Part shown: positions 45,553-56,008 of the stretch, piece after piece
How positions within the stretch are numbered: position 1 is the stretch's first letter
Layout: every line of letters starts with the position of its first letter
Assembly (NCBI RefSeq): GCF_902686445.1
Contig: NW_025920105.1
Location: forward strand, 1,067,120-1,131,119
Origin: Sciurus carolinensis
Taxonomy: Eukaryota; Chordata; Mammalia; Rodentia; Sciuridae
Length of the DNA stretch: 64,000 nt
Direction of reading: 5' to 3'
Position numbers and translations under genes: made by a program
The notes under the pieces: model-generated
What the model was told of the DNA's origin: nothing
Seen by the model: only the letters and a program-made list of their open reading frames with translations
Databases searched by the model: none

Positions 45553-46020
45553 GTTCAGGTACTGCATGATGATGAGGCAGGCTACCAGGATAATGTCGGT
45601 GGATAATGAGCCAGGAAGCTGGGCCATCTCATCCTTATTTATCATAATCCCATTGCCATGACAACTCCTGCCACTAAGGACTTATCGCCATGGTAATTCC
45701 CGCCTCAGGATTGGCATTACAAAATGATCAATGAGGACCAAGTGGGCAGCATTCTAATTTGGCATTGTAAAGTAACCAATGGGAGAATATTGGACACTAT
45801 TCTAATCAGGTGTTACTAGATAACCAATAGGAACAAATGGGGTGAGGCCTTCAATCAGATCTGTATAGTAAGGGAATGTCTCACAGCCCAGCACATAAGA
45901 CAAATTTGCAGACTTGGGAATCTTAAACTTCTCTTGCTCAGCCCACTCCACTCCACTGCACAGAGTGCTGTTTTCACCTTCACCTTCAATAACCAAGAAC
46001 CTGGACCCCAACTGCACACC
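45553..46020 (+). mobile_element. CCAAT-rich LTR-like unit, copy 1
   Basis: It aligns with 46,233-46,690 over most of its length, for example 'acaactcctgccactaa', 'ggcatt' followed by 'accaatggg', and 'cccactccactccac'. CCAAT motifs near 45,777 and 45,822 (aaccaatggg, aaccaatagg) fit promoter-type LTR sequence. Confidence 0.6.
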
Positions 46021-46232
46021 CCAACTAGCACATGCACTTGATATATTTTCTGTGATCGTAATTCACCAATGTTAAAAACAAGTGAAAGAGATGCCACGCA
46101 GAGAATGGAGAAGGGACAGGACTGCATGGAACATGCAATAGGGAATGTTGGTCTACAGAAGAAAGAAAAAAAACTCCCCAAATATTAATGATAATTATTT
46201 GGTAATGGCAGACTTTTGTGATGGTGGTACTG

Positions 46233-46690
46233 TTAGGTAGGAGTTCAGGTACACCAAGAAGGTGGAGGCAGGTTACAAGAAAAATGCCAGACAAGACAGG
46301 GAATTGAGCAATCACATCTCTGTAAGTCCCACTGCCATAACAACTCCTGCCACTAAAGACATCACCATGGCAACTCCCACCTTAGGTATGGCATTCTAAA
46401 ACAACCAATGGGGATGAAGTGGACAGTATTCTAATTATGTTTTCTAAAGTAACCAATGGGGAAAAATTCGATGTTCTAATCAAATACTACAAGATAACCA
46501 ATGGGAGGCAATCAATGGGAGTAATCAGGTCTACATAGGGAAGTGAATGCTTTATAGCCAGGCATAGAAGACACTGATTTCTGGACTTCCTAGATCTGTG
46601 GACCTCGAACCTCTCTGTCAATCCACTCCACTCCACCCTAAGGAGTGCTTCTTGGCCACTATGGTTAAAACCAAGAGTGGCATCAATCTG
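46233..46690 (+). mobile_element. CCAAT-rich LTR-like unit, copy 2
   Basis: This is the second copy, offset by 680 bases from copy 1 and perhaps 20% different. It has CCAAT motifs near 46,405, 46,453 and 46,497. Only about 210 bases separate the copies, too short for a provirus interior. Confidence 0.6.
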
Positions 46691-48289
46691 AGACTGCCCA
46701 GACAATGGTTGGGCAGATCCTTATAGAAGGACTTTTTGTACAAAGTTGTGGTAGTCTTGGTGCAAATTGTGATTATGACCCAGTACCTTTTGATAGTCAC
46801 TAACAAGCAAATATTGCCCTCTCTCTCACAATATTCAGTTATACTAAATCTGAACTACAAATCAGGGGTGATGATGATGGAGCTTGAGACATCAGGATCC
46901 TCTATGCTCATTCCTCAGATTCTTGGTTATCTTCACAGGCTGTAGGCATAAGAGAAGTGGTATGTAGATGAGACTGGCTTAAAAATACTTTTGTTTATGC
47001 TTTATCAAGAAGCCCACTAATGGGCCATTGCACTGTTGCCAGCTCTTGTACTGAGCCCTGTTTTTCACCCCTCATGCCTGGTATACAGAGGCAGCTGGGT
47101 TTGACACTGTTACCTGCTCAGGGTGGCAGATGCAGCAACAGACAGGTAAGGATCACCCAGTCATGGTGTCTGTGACTCAACACTGGTGTTGCATAATCTG
47201 GGAAGGGATATGATTAGCATCAGTAGAAAGCCATGGAAACTGAGTAGAAAGCACTTCTGCCCAACCAGCTGTCCTATATCAGCTCCCCCAATCCCTGGCA
47301 TTTATCTGTTCTCATCTCATTTTTCCTTTTCCTTCTTCTCCTGCACACACACAAGTGCAGCCCTCCCTACCTCTGCCTGTCTCAAGTGCACCTTCTCTGC
47401 TTGCTAATATTCATGCCTCACAGTGTCCCCTTTTATCCAGCAGATTGCAGTGGTTCTGCATTTTCTGGTTTTCCTTCCAACTAATACCTATCCCTGTGAT
47501 TCCTAAATATGGTTAATCATTCCTGACTTTCTAAATCCTTGGGGTGGGGTGGGTCACAGCTCTGGCTGTCACAGCTCTTTGGCAGGAAGGTACTGGAAAC
47601 CACACTCACTCAACCAATGCTCACTTTGTTGGATGTTTTCCTCCACTCTTGGCTCCAGGCTCTACCATCCCCATCAGTTTTCTGTGGAGTTTGATGGTTA
47701 TGTCTGCAGGCAGGATGGCATGAAACTGCTTTGTTAGGTGTGGAAGTAGGAGCCCCAGGAAAGACAGGAAGAGCCAGTGGTTTTATGAGTCATCATTTGT
47801 CCTCCAACCTTTTCTACAGTACTGACTATATCTTAACCTCAACTCTCACTTTTTTCCTCTGTGTGCATTTTCTTGTCCTCAGCTGAGTGGAGAGCTGCCA
47901 AGGAGTGTTTAGGTCAAAACTGCATCAGTACCTTGGTTTCTTCTGCAGGTACATCCCTCCTCCTCCAACCCTCTCTACACACAGCTCAAAGAGACTTCCT
48001 CCCAGTCATTGAGACCTCAGACCTCAGGGAGGCTGCAGGGAAACATGCTCATTTGGATTAGAGTAGAAATGTCACATGGGCTGAAGCTGCCGCACAGAAA
48101 TGGGGGCTTCTCCTTCCTGCTCCCAACTCCACTTTTCGGTATCCAAATCCTCCACTTGTCCTGCATGAGAAAAGGTGACAGCCTGAGTGGAGACTACCCT
48201 GCCCCATGTCTTCCACCAGTCAGTTGAGATAAATATTGGGTGAAAATTTGCATAAAAACACTTATGGTGCATATGCTTTCAAATCTTTC
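46691..48289. other. Unassigned region
   Basis: No gene or clear repeat. It contains pyrimidine-rich patches (47,300-47,400) and short frames of under 75 codons without domains. Confidence 0.5.
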
Positions 48290-48475
48290 TTTGCATTTAT
48301 TTTTCAATAGTGGGAATTGGACCTAAGGGCACATAACCACCGAGTTATACCCCAAAGTATCCCCTTTTTTGAGGTATTCTAACTAAGTTGTACAGGCTGA
48401 CCTCAAACTCGAGATCCTCAGCCTCCCAAGTCACTGGTATTGTAGGCATGCAACACCATACCTGGCTAGTGTTTT
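48290..48475 (-). repeat. B1-ID dimer SINE, diverged
   Basis: Antisense ID-like part ('gtgggaattggacctaagggcac...accgagttataccccaaa') precedes an antisense B1 part ('ctcctcagcctcccaagt'-like, 'gtaggcatgcaacaccatacctggct'). Confidence 0.8.
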
Positions 48476-49900
48476 AAATCTTTAATTTTGATTTTTATGA
48501 ATTTTATTGGGGGAATCCATCATTTCTGGTTCTTGCATGTGATGGAAAGCTACATCAAGAAGAATATCCATGCCACTCGGTCCAAATCATGTCTAGTCTT
48601 CCTTCTTCCTAGAATTCTTATTTGGAGAAGGGGTTGAAAGACCCCTGCCCAGGCCCACCAACCTGGGCCCTGGTTACATCCATTCACATTTCCCAGTTCT
48701 CTACCATCCATAACATGCCTCCTGGTCATTATGTGTGGTCTACAAAGGGCCCAATGTAGGCCCAGATGCATGTGCACCATGTCCAGTACAGTCACATGGG
48801 TGAGACCTCCTTTCCCCACCACCCAGCATATCCACTATGCCCATCAGTACCAGTGTGATCTTCACTAGGGGTCACCCATCTGGTAAGGTATATGTAGATA
48901 GCAAGAAACCATTGCCTTCAGACACTACCTGTCACTCAACCCATGTGGGACGGGAGTACACCATCACCAGCAACTCATGCCAGCACAGAGCAGCAGCAAA
49001 ATCAAACCCAAGACAACTGTATTGACTGCTTGGGTAGGAGACCAAAACTCCTCAAACAACTACCAACCACACAGGGCCACATCCACTGGACAGTCATCTT
49101 CAGATCAAACCTAGGGCAGCTTTGTTTCCATCTCTCCCTCACACACCACATCCTCCTAGTATTCATGCTTCTCTATTGCTCGTGTTTGAAATTCTGTATT
49201 AAAAAGCAATTTACTTTCCACATAACAATATACAGATAAAATTCAGACATGTGAAGAAATTTCTCACCCTCTTCTTGCAATGAAATGCACAATCCCAGTT
49301 GTCACTGCTTTTCATTTGGGGTTATTTGAATGACTCATCAAATTCTGTTAGAGTTCCTTCAAATATTGTTACCTAAGGACTAAGTTGTAAGTTTCAGCTT
49401 AAAACATGCTACATAGGTAATAGAAAATATGAAGAAGAAAGTAGCATACACAGACTCATAACATTTGTCAAAGTAAAAGAGAAAATAAGAAATGCTAGTA
49501 CTGTATTTTGCAAACTCAAGAAAAACTGAACATACAAATTCCCAGCCTTTTGGCACAAATGAGAGCATGCTGTGGACACTGTTCTGCATCATCTTGATTT
49601 TCCATTTACAACCCTAATCCTAAGCCTCTTTGAATGATCACTGACTATTCTATGCCAGGAGCTAGTCTGGATCCCTCACTTGAAAATGACATTTTTTAAT
49701 CTTTGGGGTGCCTTGTTTTTGTGGACCAAGGAAGCAGGCCTTAGTGATTTCAAACCCTCATTGAAGTTCAGAGCTAGATCCAGAATTTAAATGAGACCAC
49801 TGAGCCCAGGTCTTAGCTTCCACAATCACTAGGGTGTCACCTTCACCTGTTCTATTGGCCTTATTTGATTATTATGTGTAATTTTCACTTTGTTTTTCTA
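48476..49900. other. Unassigned region
   Basis: Moderate GC content at 48,560-49,090 with overlapping frames on both strands (48,550-48,822 minus, 48,837-49,239 plus) but no domain that I recognise. AT-rich after 49,190. Confidence 0.45.
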
Positions 49901-49904
49901 TTGA

Positions 49905-49975
49905 CTTTTTCTGTGGTACTGGAGATTAGATCCAGGGATTTGTTCATGATAGGCATTCTCTCGATGATTTATTTT
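49905..49975 (-). repeat. ID SINE fragment, old
   Basis: 'tgtggtactggagattagatccagggatttg' and 'ataggcattctctcgatga' are an antisense ID sequence with many changes. Confidence 0.55.
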
Positions 49976-50560
49976 TTAAAAAAAATTATTTTAGTCTTAA
50001 GTTAATATCATATTATTTTAAAGAAGCAGACATGCTGTGTCTATTTCCTGTTACTCCAACACTTGACCTGATCTGTTGGAATAAAGGACTCAACACTTGA
50101 CAGGGTTCTGTTGATGGTCCTCCCTCTTGGGGGCCATAGGCATGGCATGTCTCCATGTGTAGTTGCTTTTTAATATTAATAACCAATATATCATTAGAAA
50201 CTTATTGGGAAAAAAACATTGGGAAGGTTTTACTGTATTGGAACACAAAATAGTGCACAATAAAAATTTGGCAGTAGTATATAGATAAAATGTATGTAAA
50301 CAAATTGTAGATGTGCTGGAGTTTAAAGGAGTCTGTAATTGCTTTAATATAATAATAGATGAATAAAGAGGCATTCCTCTGAGCTTGGATGTGGTGTTTA
50401 GCCTTTGTTGCTATCCTAGTTTCAATAGTTGATTCTAGAGATACTTTACATAATAAAAACATTTAGGTTAGTCATAAATATAATTTGTGCTTTTCCTATG
50501 TTTAGTCTAATTCTTTGAAAATCAGAATAAGATTGTAGTCTGCCATTATATGGATTATGG
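49976..50560. other. Unassigned AT-rich region left of the 28S fragment
   Basis: No gene or clear repeat. AT-rich until an abrupt change to GC-rich 28S sequence at about 50,561. Confidence 0.55.
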
Positions 50561-50606
<46 letters not shown>

Positions 50607-50862
50607 AGTCTTTTGCCCCTATACCCAGGTCGGATGACGGATTTGCACGTCAGGACCGCTACGGACCTCCACCAGAGTTTCCTCTGGCTTCGCCCTGCCC
50701 AGGCATAGTTCACCATCTTTCGGGTCCTAACACGTGCGCTTGTGCTCCACCTCCCTGGCGCGGCGGGCGAGACGGGCCGGTGGTGCGCCCTCTGCGTGAC
50801 TGCCAGTGACAGCCGGGTATGGGCCCAACGCTCCAGCGCCATCCATTTTCAGGGCTAGTTGA

Positions 50863-50896
<34 letters not shown>

Positions 50897-51171
50897 ATTC
50901 CGACTTCCATGGCCACCGTCCTGCTGTCTATATCAACCAACACCTTTTCTGGGGTCTGATGAGCGTCGGCATCGGGCGCCTTAACCCGGTGTTCAGTTCA
51001 TCCCGCAGCGCCAGTTCTGCTTACCAAAAGTGGCCCAGTAGGCACTCGCATTCCATGCCCGGCTCCAGCCAGCGAGCTGGGCTTCTTACCCATTTAAAGT
51101 TTGAGAATAGGTTGAGATCGTTTCGGCCCCAAGACCTCTAATCATTCGCTTTACCGGATAAAACTGCGTGG
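50561..51171 (-). pseudogene. 28S rRNA fragment, two blocks in permuted order
   Basis: Both blocks match the antisense of mammalian 28S. Block Y, 50,561-50,793, runs from 'cctgagggaaacttcggagg' to 'gccggtggtgcgccc'. Block X, about 50,796-51,171, runs from 'gactgccagtgacagccggg' to 'ttaccggataaaactgcgtg'. In intact antisense 28S, X comes before Y, separated by about 35 bases; here Y comes first. Both have the same orientation. CpG sites are mostly kept, so this copy is younger than the 18S segment at the window start. Minus-strand frames over it are not genes. Confidence 0.9.
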
Positions 51172-51239
51172 GTTGCTTTTCAGGTCGTTCTTGTGCGAGA
51201 GTCCCGGAAGAGAAGCCGTGGGCGCCATAGGCGCCATAC

Positions 51240-51825
51240 TGTCAGAATTATCAGCCAGGAGGGGGGGGAGGGGCGCTGCTGCTTATTGTAAAGGTCAGAA
51301 TGTTCTCAGAATGAGAACTTCTTGGTCCCTGACAGATTATAATAGACTAAATATTAATTATAAGTTGATTTCTTTGCCCTTTAATAATAGTAAAAGCTTT
51401 TCACTGTTAAACACTGGAGTTCATGGTGGGAGTAGTTTCTCAGAAAATCTAGTGATGTGTTTGTTCTGAAGGTTGAAGGCTGGCACATCATGGTGGCCTC
51501 AGTTTAGCTGGGAGACAAGTTTGTTTCAGTTTAGCTAGGAGACAAGTTTGTTTTAATCTAGCTGGGAAATAAACTTATTTTGGTCTGGACTGTCATAAAA
51601 AGAGAATGTGTACTTTGAGAAGTAGCATAGATTGTACTTTTGAAGATTTTTCTTGTTTTAAACTAACCAAAAGTGATATGATCATTACTAAAGAAAAATA
51701 TCTATAAAAAGACTGGCAGGAAAAATAAAGGCAGATTCAGCCTCAGAACACTTGGTGTCTCTGTGTGCTCTTTCTCCACTGCACCGATGCCTCCCATCCA
51801 CCTAGGACCCTCGACCCCTGCTACA
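51240..51825 (+). mobile_element. Solo LTR-like element beside the 28S fragment
   Basis: It starts tgtcagaatt and ends ctgctaca. It carries tataaaaa at 51,703-51,710 and aataaa at 51,724-51,729, followed by a U5-like pyrimidine-rich end. Three imperfect copies of a 30-base unit (cagtttagctgggagacaag) lie at about 51,505-51,590 in the U3-like part. No target duplication is visible, so the ends are tentative. ERVK-type by layout. Confidence 0.65.
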
Positions 51826-52485
51826 GCTGGACCCTGGCACAGACAGAATAGTAAAAGAAAATAATTTATTTACTGTAATTAGATACTTTCAAGTGACTAC
51901 TGCGTTTCAGGATTCCTACCTTGCAATGTCCTCTCTACTGGTTAAATGTGAATGATAGAACATGGAGAAGTCACCCTATGTTCTGGTCCTTGAGGTTACA
52001 GGGAAGAATAGAGTATATGCAGGAGAACACAAATGCTTGGAGCAACCCTGGCACAGATGCATGTTGGTTCTCTAAGAGTGGGACCTGCCTGCCCTATAGG
52101 GAAAGGCACAATCGGAAACTATATCACTCCAATCTTCTGGAAGTTCTTGGTGACCTGGCAGCAAGCATAAACAGAGGGGAGTCATGGTGTCTGTGGCAGT
52201 GACCATGCTATGTCACCCAAATTCTCTCCAAAGTTCAGAGGTAGGCAGGAATGGGGCAGAAACAAGCCCACACAGGACAGAAGGTAAACACATTGGAGGT
52301 GTGAATTGCCTTTTACTCCACCTTGTCATCTTGGCTGAAAAACAAGTTCCATAATCCTGCACAAAGTTGGCAGGCATGTTAATGCCTATGGTCCCCTCAG
52401 GCACTTTTTCATACCTAGAAGATTTGCACTGTCTGCAATTTTTATTCTTGAAGAAAGAAATGGGTGCTAAGTTCTCAGCAGGACT
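51826..52485. other. Unassigned region
   Basis: No gene is visible. A 93-codon plus-strand frame at 51,921-52,202 shows no known domain. Confidence 0.45.
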
Positions 52486-52581
52486 GATTTTTTTTTTTTT
52501 TTTTGCAGTGCTGGGGATTGAACCCAGGGCCTTGTGCTTATGAGGCAAGCACTCTACCAACTGAGCTATCTCCCCAGCCCA
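52486..52581 (-). repeat. ID SINE, well preserved
   Basis: A run of about 17 T, then 'gcagtgctggggattgaacc' to 'ctgagctatctccccagccc', is a full antisense ID copy with little divergence. Confidence 0.93.
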
Positions 52582-53135
52582 GCAGGACTGATCTTGTCAT
52601 GTGAATACTGTGTCTTCCTTCTCTGGGACAAGCAAGAAGTTTAAAGTCAAGCCTGGTCAATGCCCTGAATAAGCCTGGCTTCTGGATGAGTGACTGTGAT
52701 CCCTGAAGTTTGTCAGATCCATGACATGGTCTAAGGCCTGTTCAGAGTTCTTTCTCTCACATTGACAGCACATGCCAGTTATGGTTCAAAAACTTTCTGT
52801 CCAGGATATCACTGCACCACCTTAATCCCCTGAGATAATAACCTTACGGAGAAGAAAACTGAGGCTCAGAAACTTGAAGTGAGTTACAAACATAGAAATT
52901 CTAAATAAAGGATTTGAACCTACCTGTTCAAATATCAACTTTTGGTAATCAGAGAGGAACGGCCTGTCCTCACATCTTAAAGTACCCCGGGATCTGGTAC
53001 TAGGATCTTTGGGAAGAAAGTTCATGTAATATAGCAAGTCCAGAGAAAACATTCTCCCTTTCCTCTGAAGTGAGCAGCTTTACCTCCACTAGGCTAGCAT
53101 GACTGATACCATTTTTTCAGGGAAGATCTCAATTT
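52582..53135. other. Unassigned region
   Basis: No gene or repeat recognised. Confidence 0.5.
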
Positions 53136-53325
53136 TCTCTATTTGGGTGGTACAGAAAATTGAACCTTGGACAGCTGCACCATTGAGCTGCATTTCCAAA
53201 CATTTTTGTTTTATCTTTTTAAATTTTGATACAGGGTCTCTATGAATGCTTCTTAAACTTGTGATCTCACTACATGAGCCTCTCATGTAGCTGGGGTTAC
53301 AGGTGTGTTCCATGCCCAGAGTGCA
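53136..53325 (-). repeat. B1-ID dimer SINE, diverged
   Basis: Antisense ID-like part ('ggtggtacagaaaattgaaccttgg', 'caccattgagctgcatttcc') followed by an antisense B1 part ('tacagggtctctatgaatgc', 'agctggggttacaggtgtg'). Confidence 0.75.
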
Positions 53326-53920
53326 ATTTCATAGTGGTGATTACCTTTCATTTTCTTAACCTGGTTAATACTGGGAGCCAGGACTCTATTCCATACCCAG
53401 GCATAACATTTGTAATCCAACCTTACCAGTGAGAAAGTAGTGCATCTTCCTTGTTAGAGTTACTGGCTGAGGGATGGATTTCTGCATCAGTAAAGATTTA
53501 TTCTGGCAATGTAAGTGGGATACATGCAGAAGATCTGAGAAATTTGTGTGAGCAAAAAAATGGAAAGAAATAGGTCAAATACTGCAATATAAATATCTTG
53601 TGAGGCACCATTGTAGGTGATTTCCTCCATTTTTAAATAAAAGAGTTTTAATCCAATGCTCTAATTTCAATAAAATTTGAAAACAATGATTAAAAACCTT
53701 TGGCTGTTTTCCAAATCCTGACTCTATTTCATAGCAGAGCCTGTGAGTCCAGCCCCTTTCCTGCACACAGCTTTGTCTCTTCCAGGTGTCTAACCTGATT
53801 TTGGAAAACATATTTTATCATACACTTTAGAACTGAATTTCTTTTTCAAAATAACACAAAATAATAAAGTCAGTACTAAAGAAACCTCTGTTTTCTAAAA
53901 AGGTAAGGCACAAATACTCA
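53326..53920. other. Unassigned region
   Basis: No gene or repeat recognised. Confidence 0.5.
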
Positions 53921-53924
53921 GTTT

Positions 53925-53985
53925 TGGGTGTTGCTGGAGATTGAACCCAGGTTCTCATGCATGATAGGCAAGTGCTACACAATTA
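53925..53985 (-). repeat. ID SINE fragment
   Basis: 'ggtgttgctggagattgaacccaggttctcatgcatgataggcaagtgctac' is the antisense 5' two-thirds of an ID element. Confidence 0.8.
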
Positions 53986-55090
53986 ATATTAATAGGTTTA
54001 ATGAGTAATAAATTTAATGAATAATCACAGAAATAATTTTAATGAGTATGCTTTTTAACCTGTTACAAGTATGCAATTCTGTTGTCTTGCTAATCAGAGC
54101 TCTCTGAATAAATCATGAGCAACACCACCAATAACAGAAAACTACTCTGAGTTCTACAATTTCCAGAAGATTCAATGAAGAAAGCACTAATGGAAGGGAG
54201 GAAAAGAATGCCCTCTCTAAAGCAAGAGTCATGTCATCTTTATATTCCTGAAATGAAAATGTTGCTCTCCTGGATTCTTTCTTAAAAATTTGAATTCAAA
54301 TATAAAAGCATAGCAATGTGCATTGTTTACATGTTAGATTTTGTTTTATGATGTGGTGGAAGAATAGACCCTCATTAACTGACATCTTTTGGAATTTTTT
54401 ACTTACATTATTAGGCAAACCATATCAAAATTCTGGGAATATACACAAATAGATGGGAGGCAAAAATTGTATTAAACAACTAGATAATTGTACAATACTG
54501 TCCTGAGTACAGATGTACATCACTGGCCTGAGTTATAGAATAGAAAAATAATTATAGAGGCAAGAATTGTGGGAAAAACCTATCATATTGTAAAGTAGCC
54601 TTTCCGATTTATTTATTGATAAATCAATTTGATACATGTATTATACAAGCTGAATTTGCATAATAAATTGAAATGTTTTTAAAGTATTTTGTGAAATAAA
54701 AGCCAAACTTACACTTTGTGCAATAAATCCTCAATAAAAATTTAAACCAGATCAATTTTATTATTTAAATTAAACCAAAATCTTAAAAGTGCATTATTGG
54801 TAACTAAGCAAAAATATCCTTAAGTACAATAATATATCTGTATAGAAAAAAACTATTTCAACAATGTAATATTAAATAGCTTAATAAGGATTACTCATTT
54901 TATTACATATGTTTTTGTAATGGTGGTGCACTTCATGCTTTAAATATAGCCCTTGCTGCTCTGCTGCTGAGGCTTATTTTAAAGTGGACAATTTTTTCCT
55001 CTTATCCCTCTCCAAGACTAACAAGTGAATCCAAATCTCCCCATAGTCAGGGCACACATGGAATGTAGCAGTGGAATCACCTCTTTAAAA
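53986..55090. other. AT-rich unassigned region
   Basis: Strongly AT-rich, with no long frames and no family recognised. Confidence 0.55.
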
Positions 55091-55094
55091 TCTC

Positions 55095-55290
55095 TTAGAG
55101 AGCACACCTGTAAACCTAGCAGTTTAAAAAACTGAAGCAGGAAGATTGTGAATCTACACCCAGCCTCAGCAATTTAGCAAGGCTCTAAGTAAGCAACTTA
55201 GTGTGACCCTGTCTCAAAATAAAATAGAAAAAAGGCTGGGGATGTGGCTCAGTTGTTGAGTGGCCCTGGGTTAAATACCTGCAAAAAAAC
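55095..55290 (+). repeat. B1-ID dimer SINE
   Basis: B1 unit ('cacctgtaaacctagcag', 'gtgaccctgtctcaaaataa') then ID unit ('ggctggggatgtggctcagttg', 'ctgggttaaatacctgc') and an A-tail near 55,283. Confidence 0.88.
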
Positions 55291-55739
55291 TCTGAGAGAT
55301 TCCACTTTGATGGGCAGAATCACAGCATTTGGACAGGAGTTCCTGTCCTTCTCCTTTACTAATAAAGCACTAAAGCTTATTTTTCCTGTTTCTTAAAACC
55401 ATATCATTGTTATTGGATGGGCATCGAGAACAATGGCTGAGTTTTTGGTAAAATTTGGAAAAAATAGTTTACAAGTAGATACAACCATACCTAATTTTAA
55501 AAACTGAAATAAAAAGTAAAGAAACCTCAATTTGATTCAAAATAAAATACCTTAAATAAGGTTTAGTTTATTTAATATTGGTTTGAACTGCTGGATTGCT
55601 ACAATAATGTGTAAAAACTGAACAGAAGGATTCAGTAATTGAAGTCTATAAAACAAAAGATGATCAATTTCATCATGCTTGATTAAAGGAATCCCAATAA
55701 AGTCTAACAGAAATTCCTTTTCTTAGTTGCAAATAGACA
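55291..55739. other. Unassigned AT-rich region
   Basis: No gene or clear repeat. Confidence 0.5.
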
Positions 55740-55848
55740 CAATAACTTTATTTTATTTATTTATTTTTATATGGCATTGAGGATCAAACCCAGTGCCTTA
55801 CACACATGCTAGGCAAGCACTCTGACCACTGAGCTAAAACTCCAGACT
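55740..55848 (-). repeat. ID SINE with sciurid-type tail
   Basis: A tail of ttatttatt repeats, then 'atggcattgaggatcaaacc' and 'ctaggcaagcactctgaccactgagctaaa', is antisense. Confidence 0.85.
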
Positions 55849-55869
55849 TAACATAATTTTTCTTTTGTT

Positions 55870-56008
55870 TTTAGATGTTGACAGACCTTTATTTTATTCA
55901 TTTATTTATTTATATTTATATTTATTTATATATATGTGCTGAGACTCAAACCCAGTGCCTCACACATGCTAGGCAAGTGTACTGCCACTGAGCCAGAAGC
56001 CCAACCCT
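55870..56008 (-). repeat. ID SINE with sciurid-type tail, expanded T/A-rich tail
   Basis: 'gatgttgacagacctttattttattcatttattt' and a longer TTTA/TATA run precede 'gtgctgagactcaaacccagtgcc' and 'gctaggcaagtgtactgccactgagcc'. It is adjacent to and of the same orientation as the copy at 55,740. Confidence 0.85.

Noticed and set aside
50555..50842. 95-codon minus-strand frame with many Arg/Trp residues
   Set aside because: It is translation of the 28S rRNA fragment.
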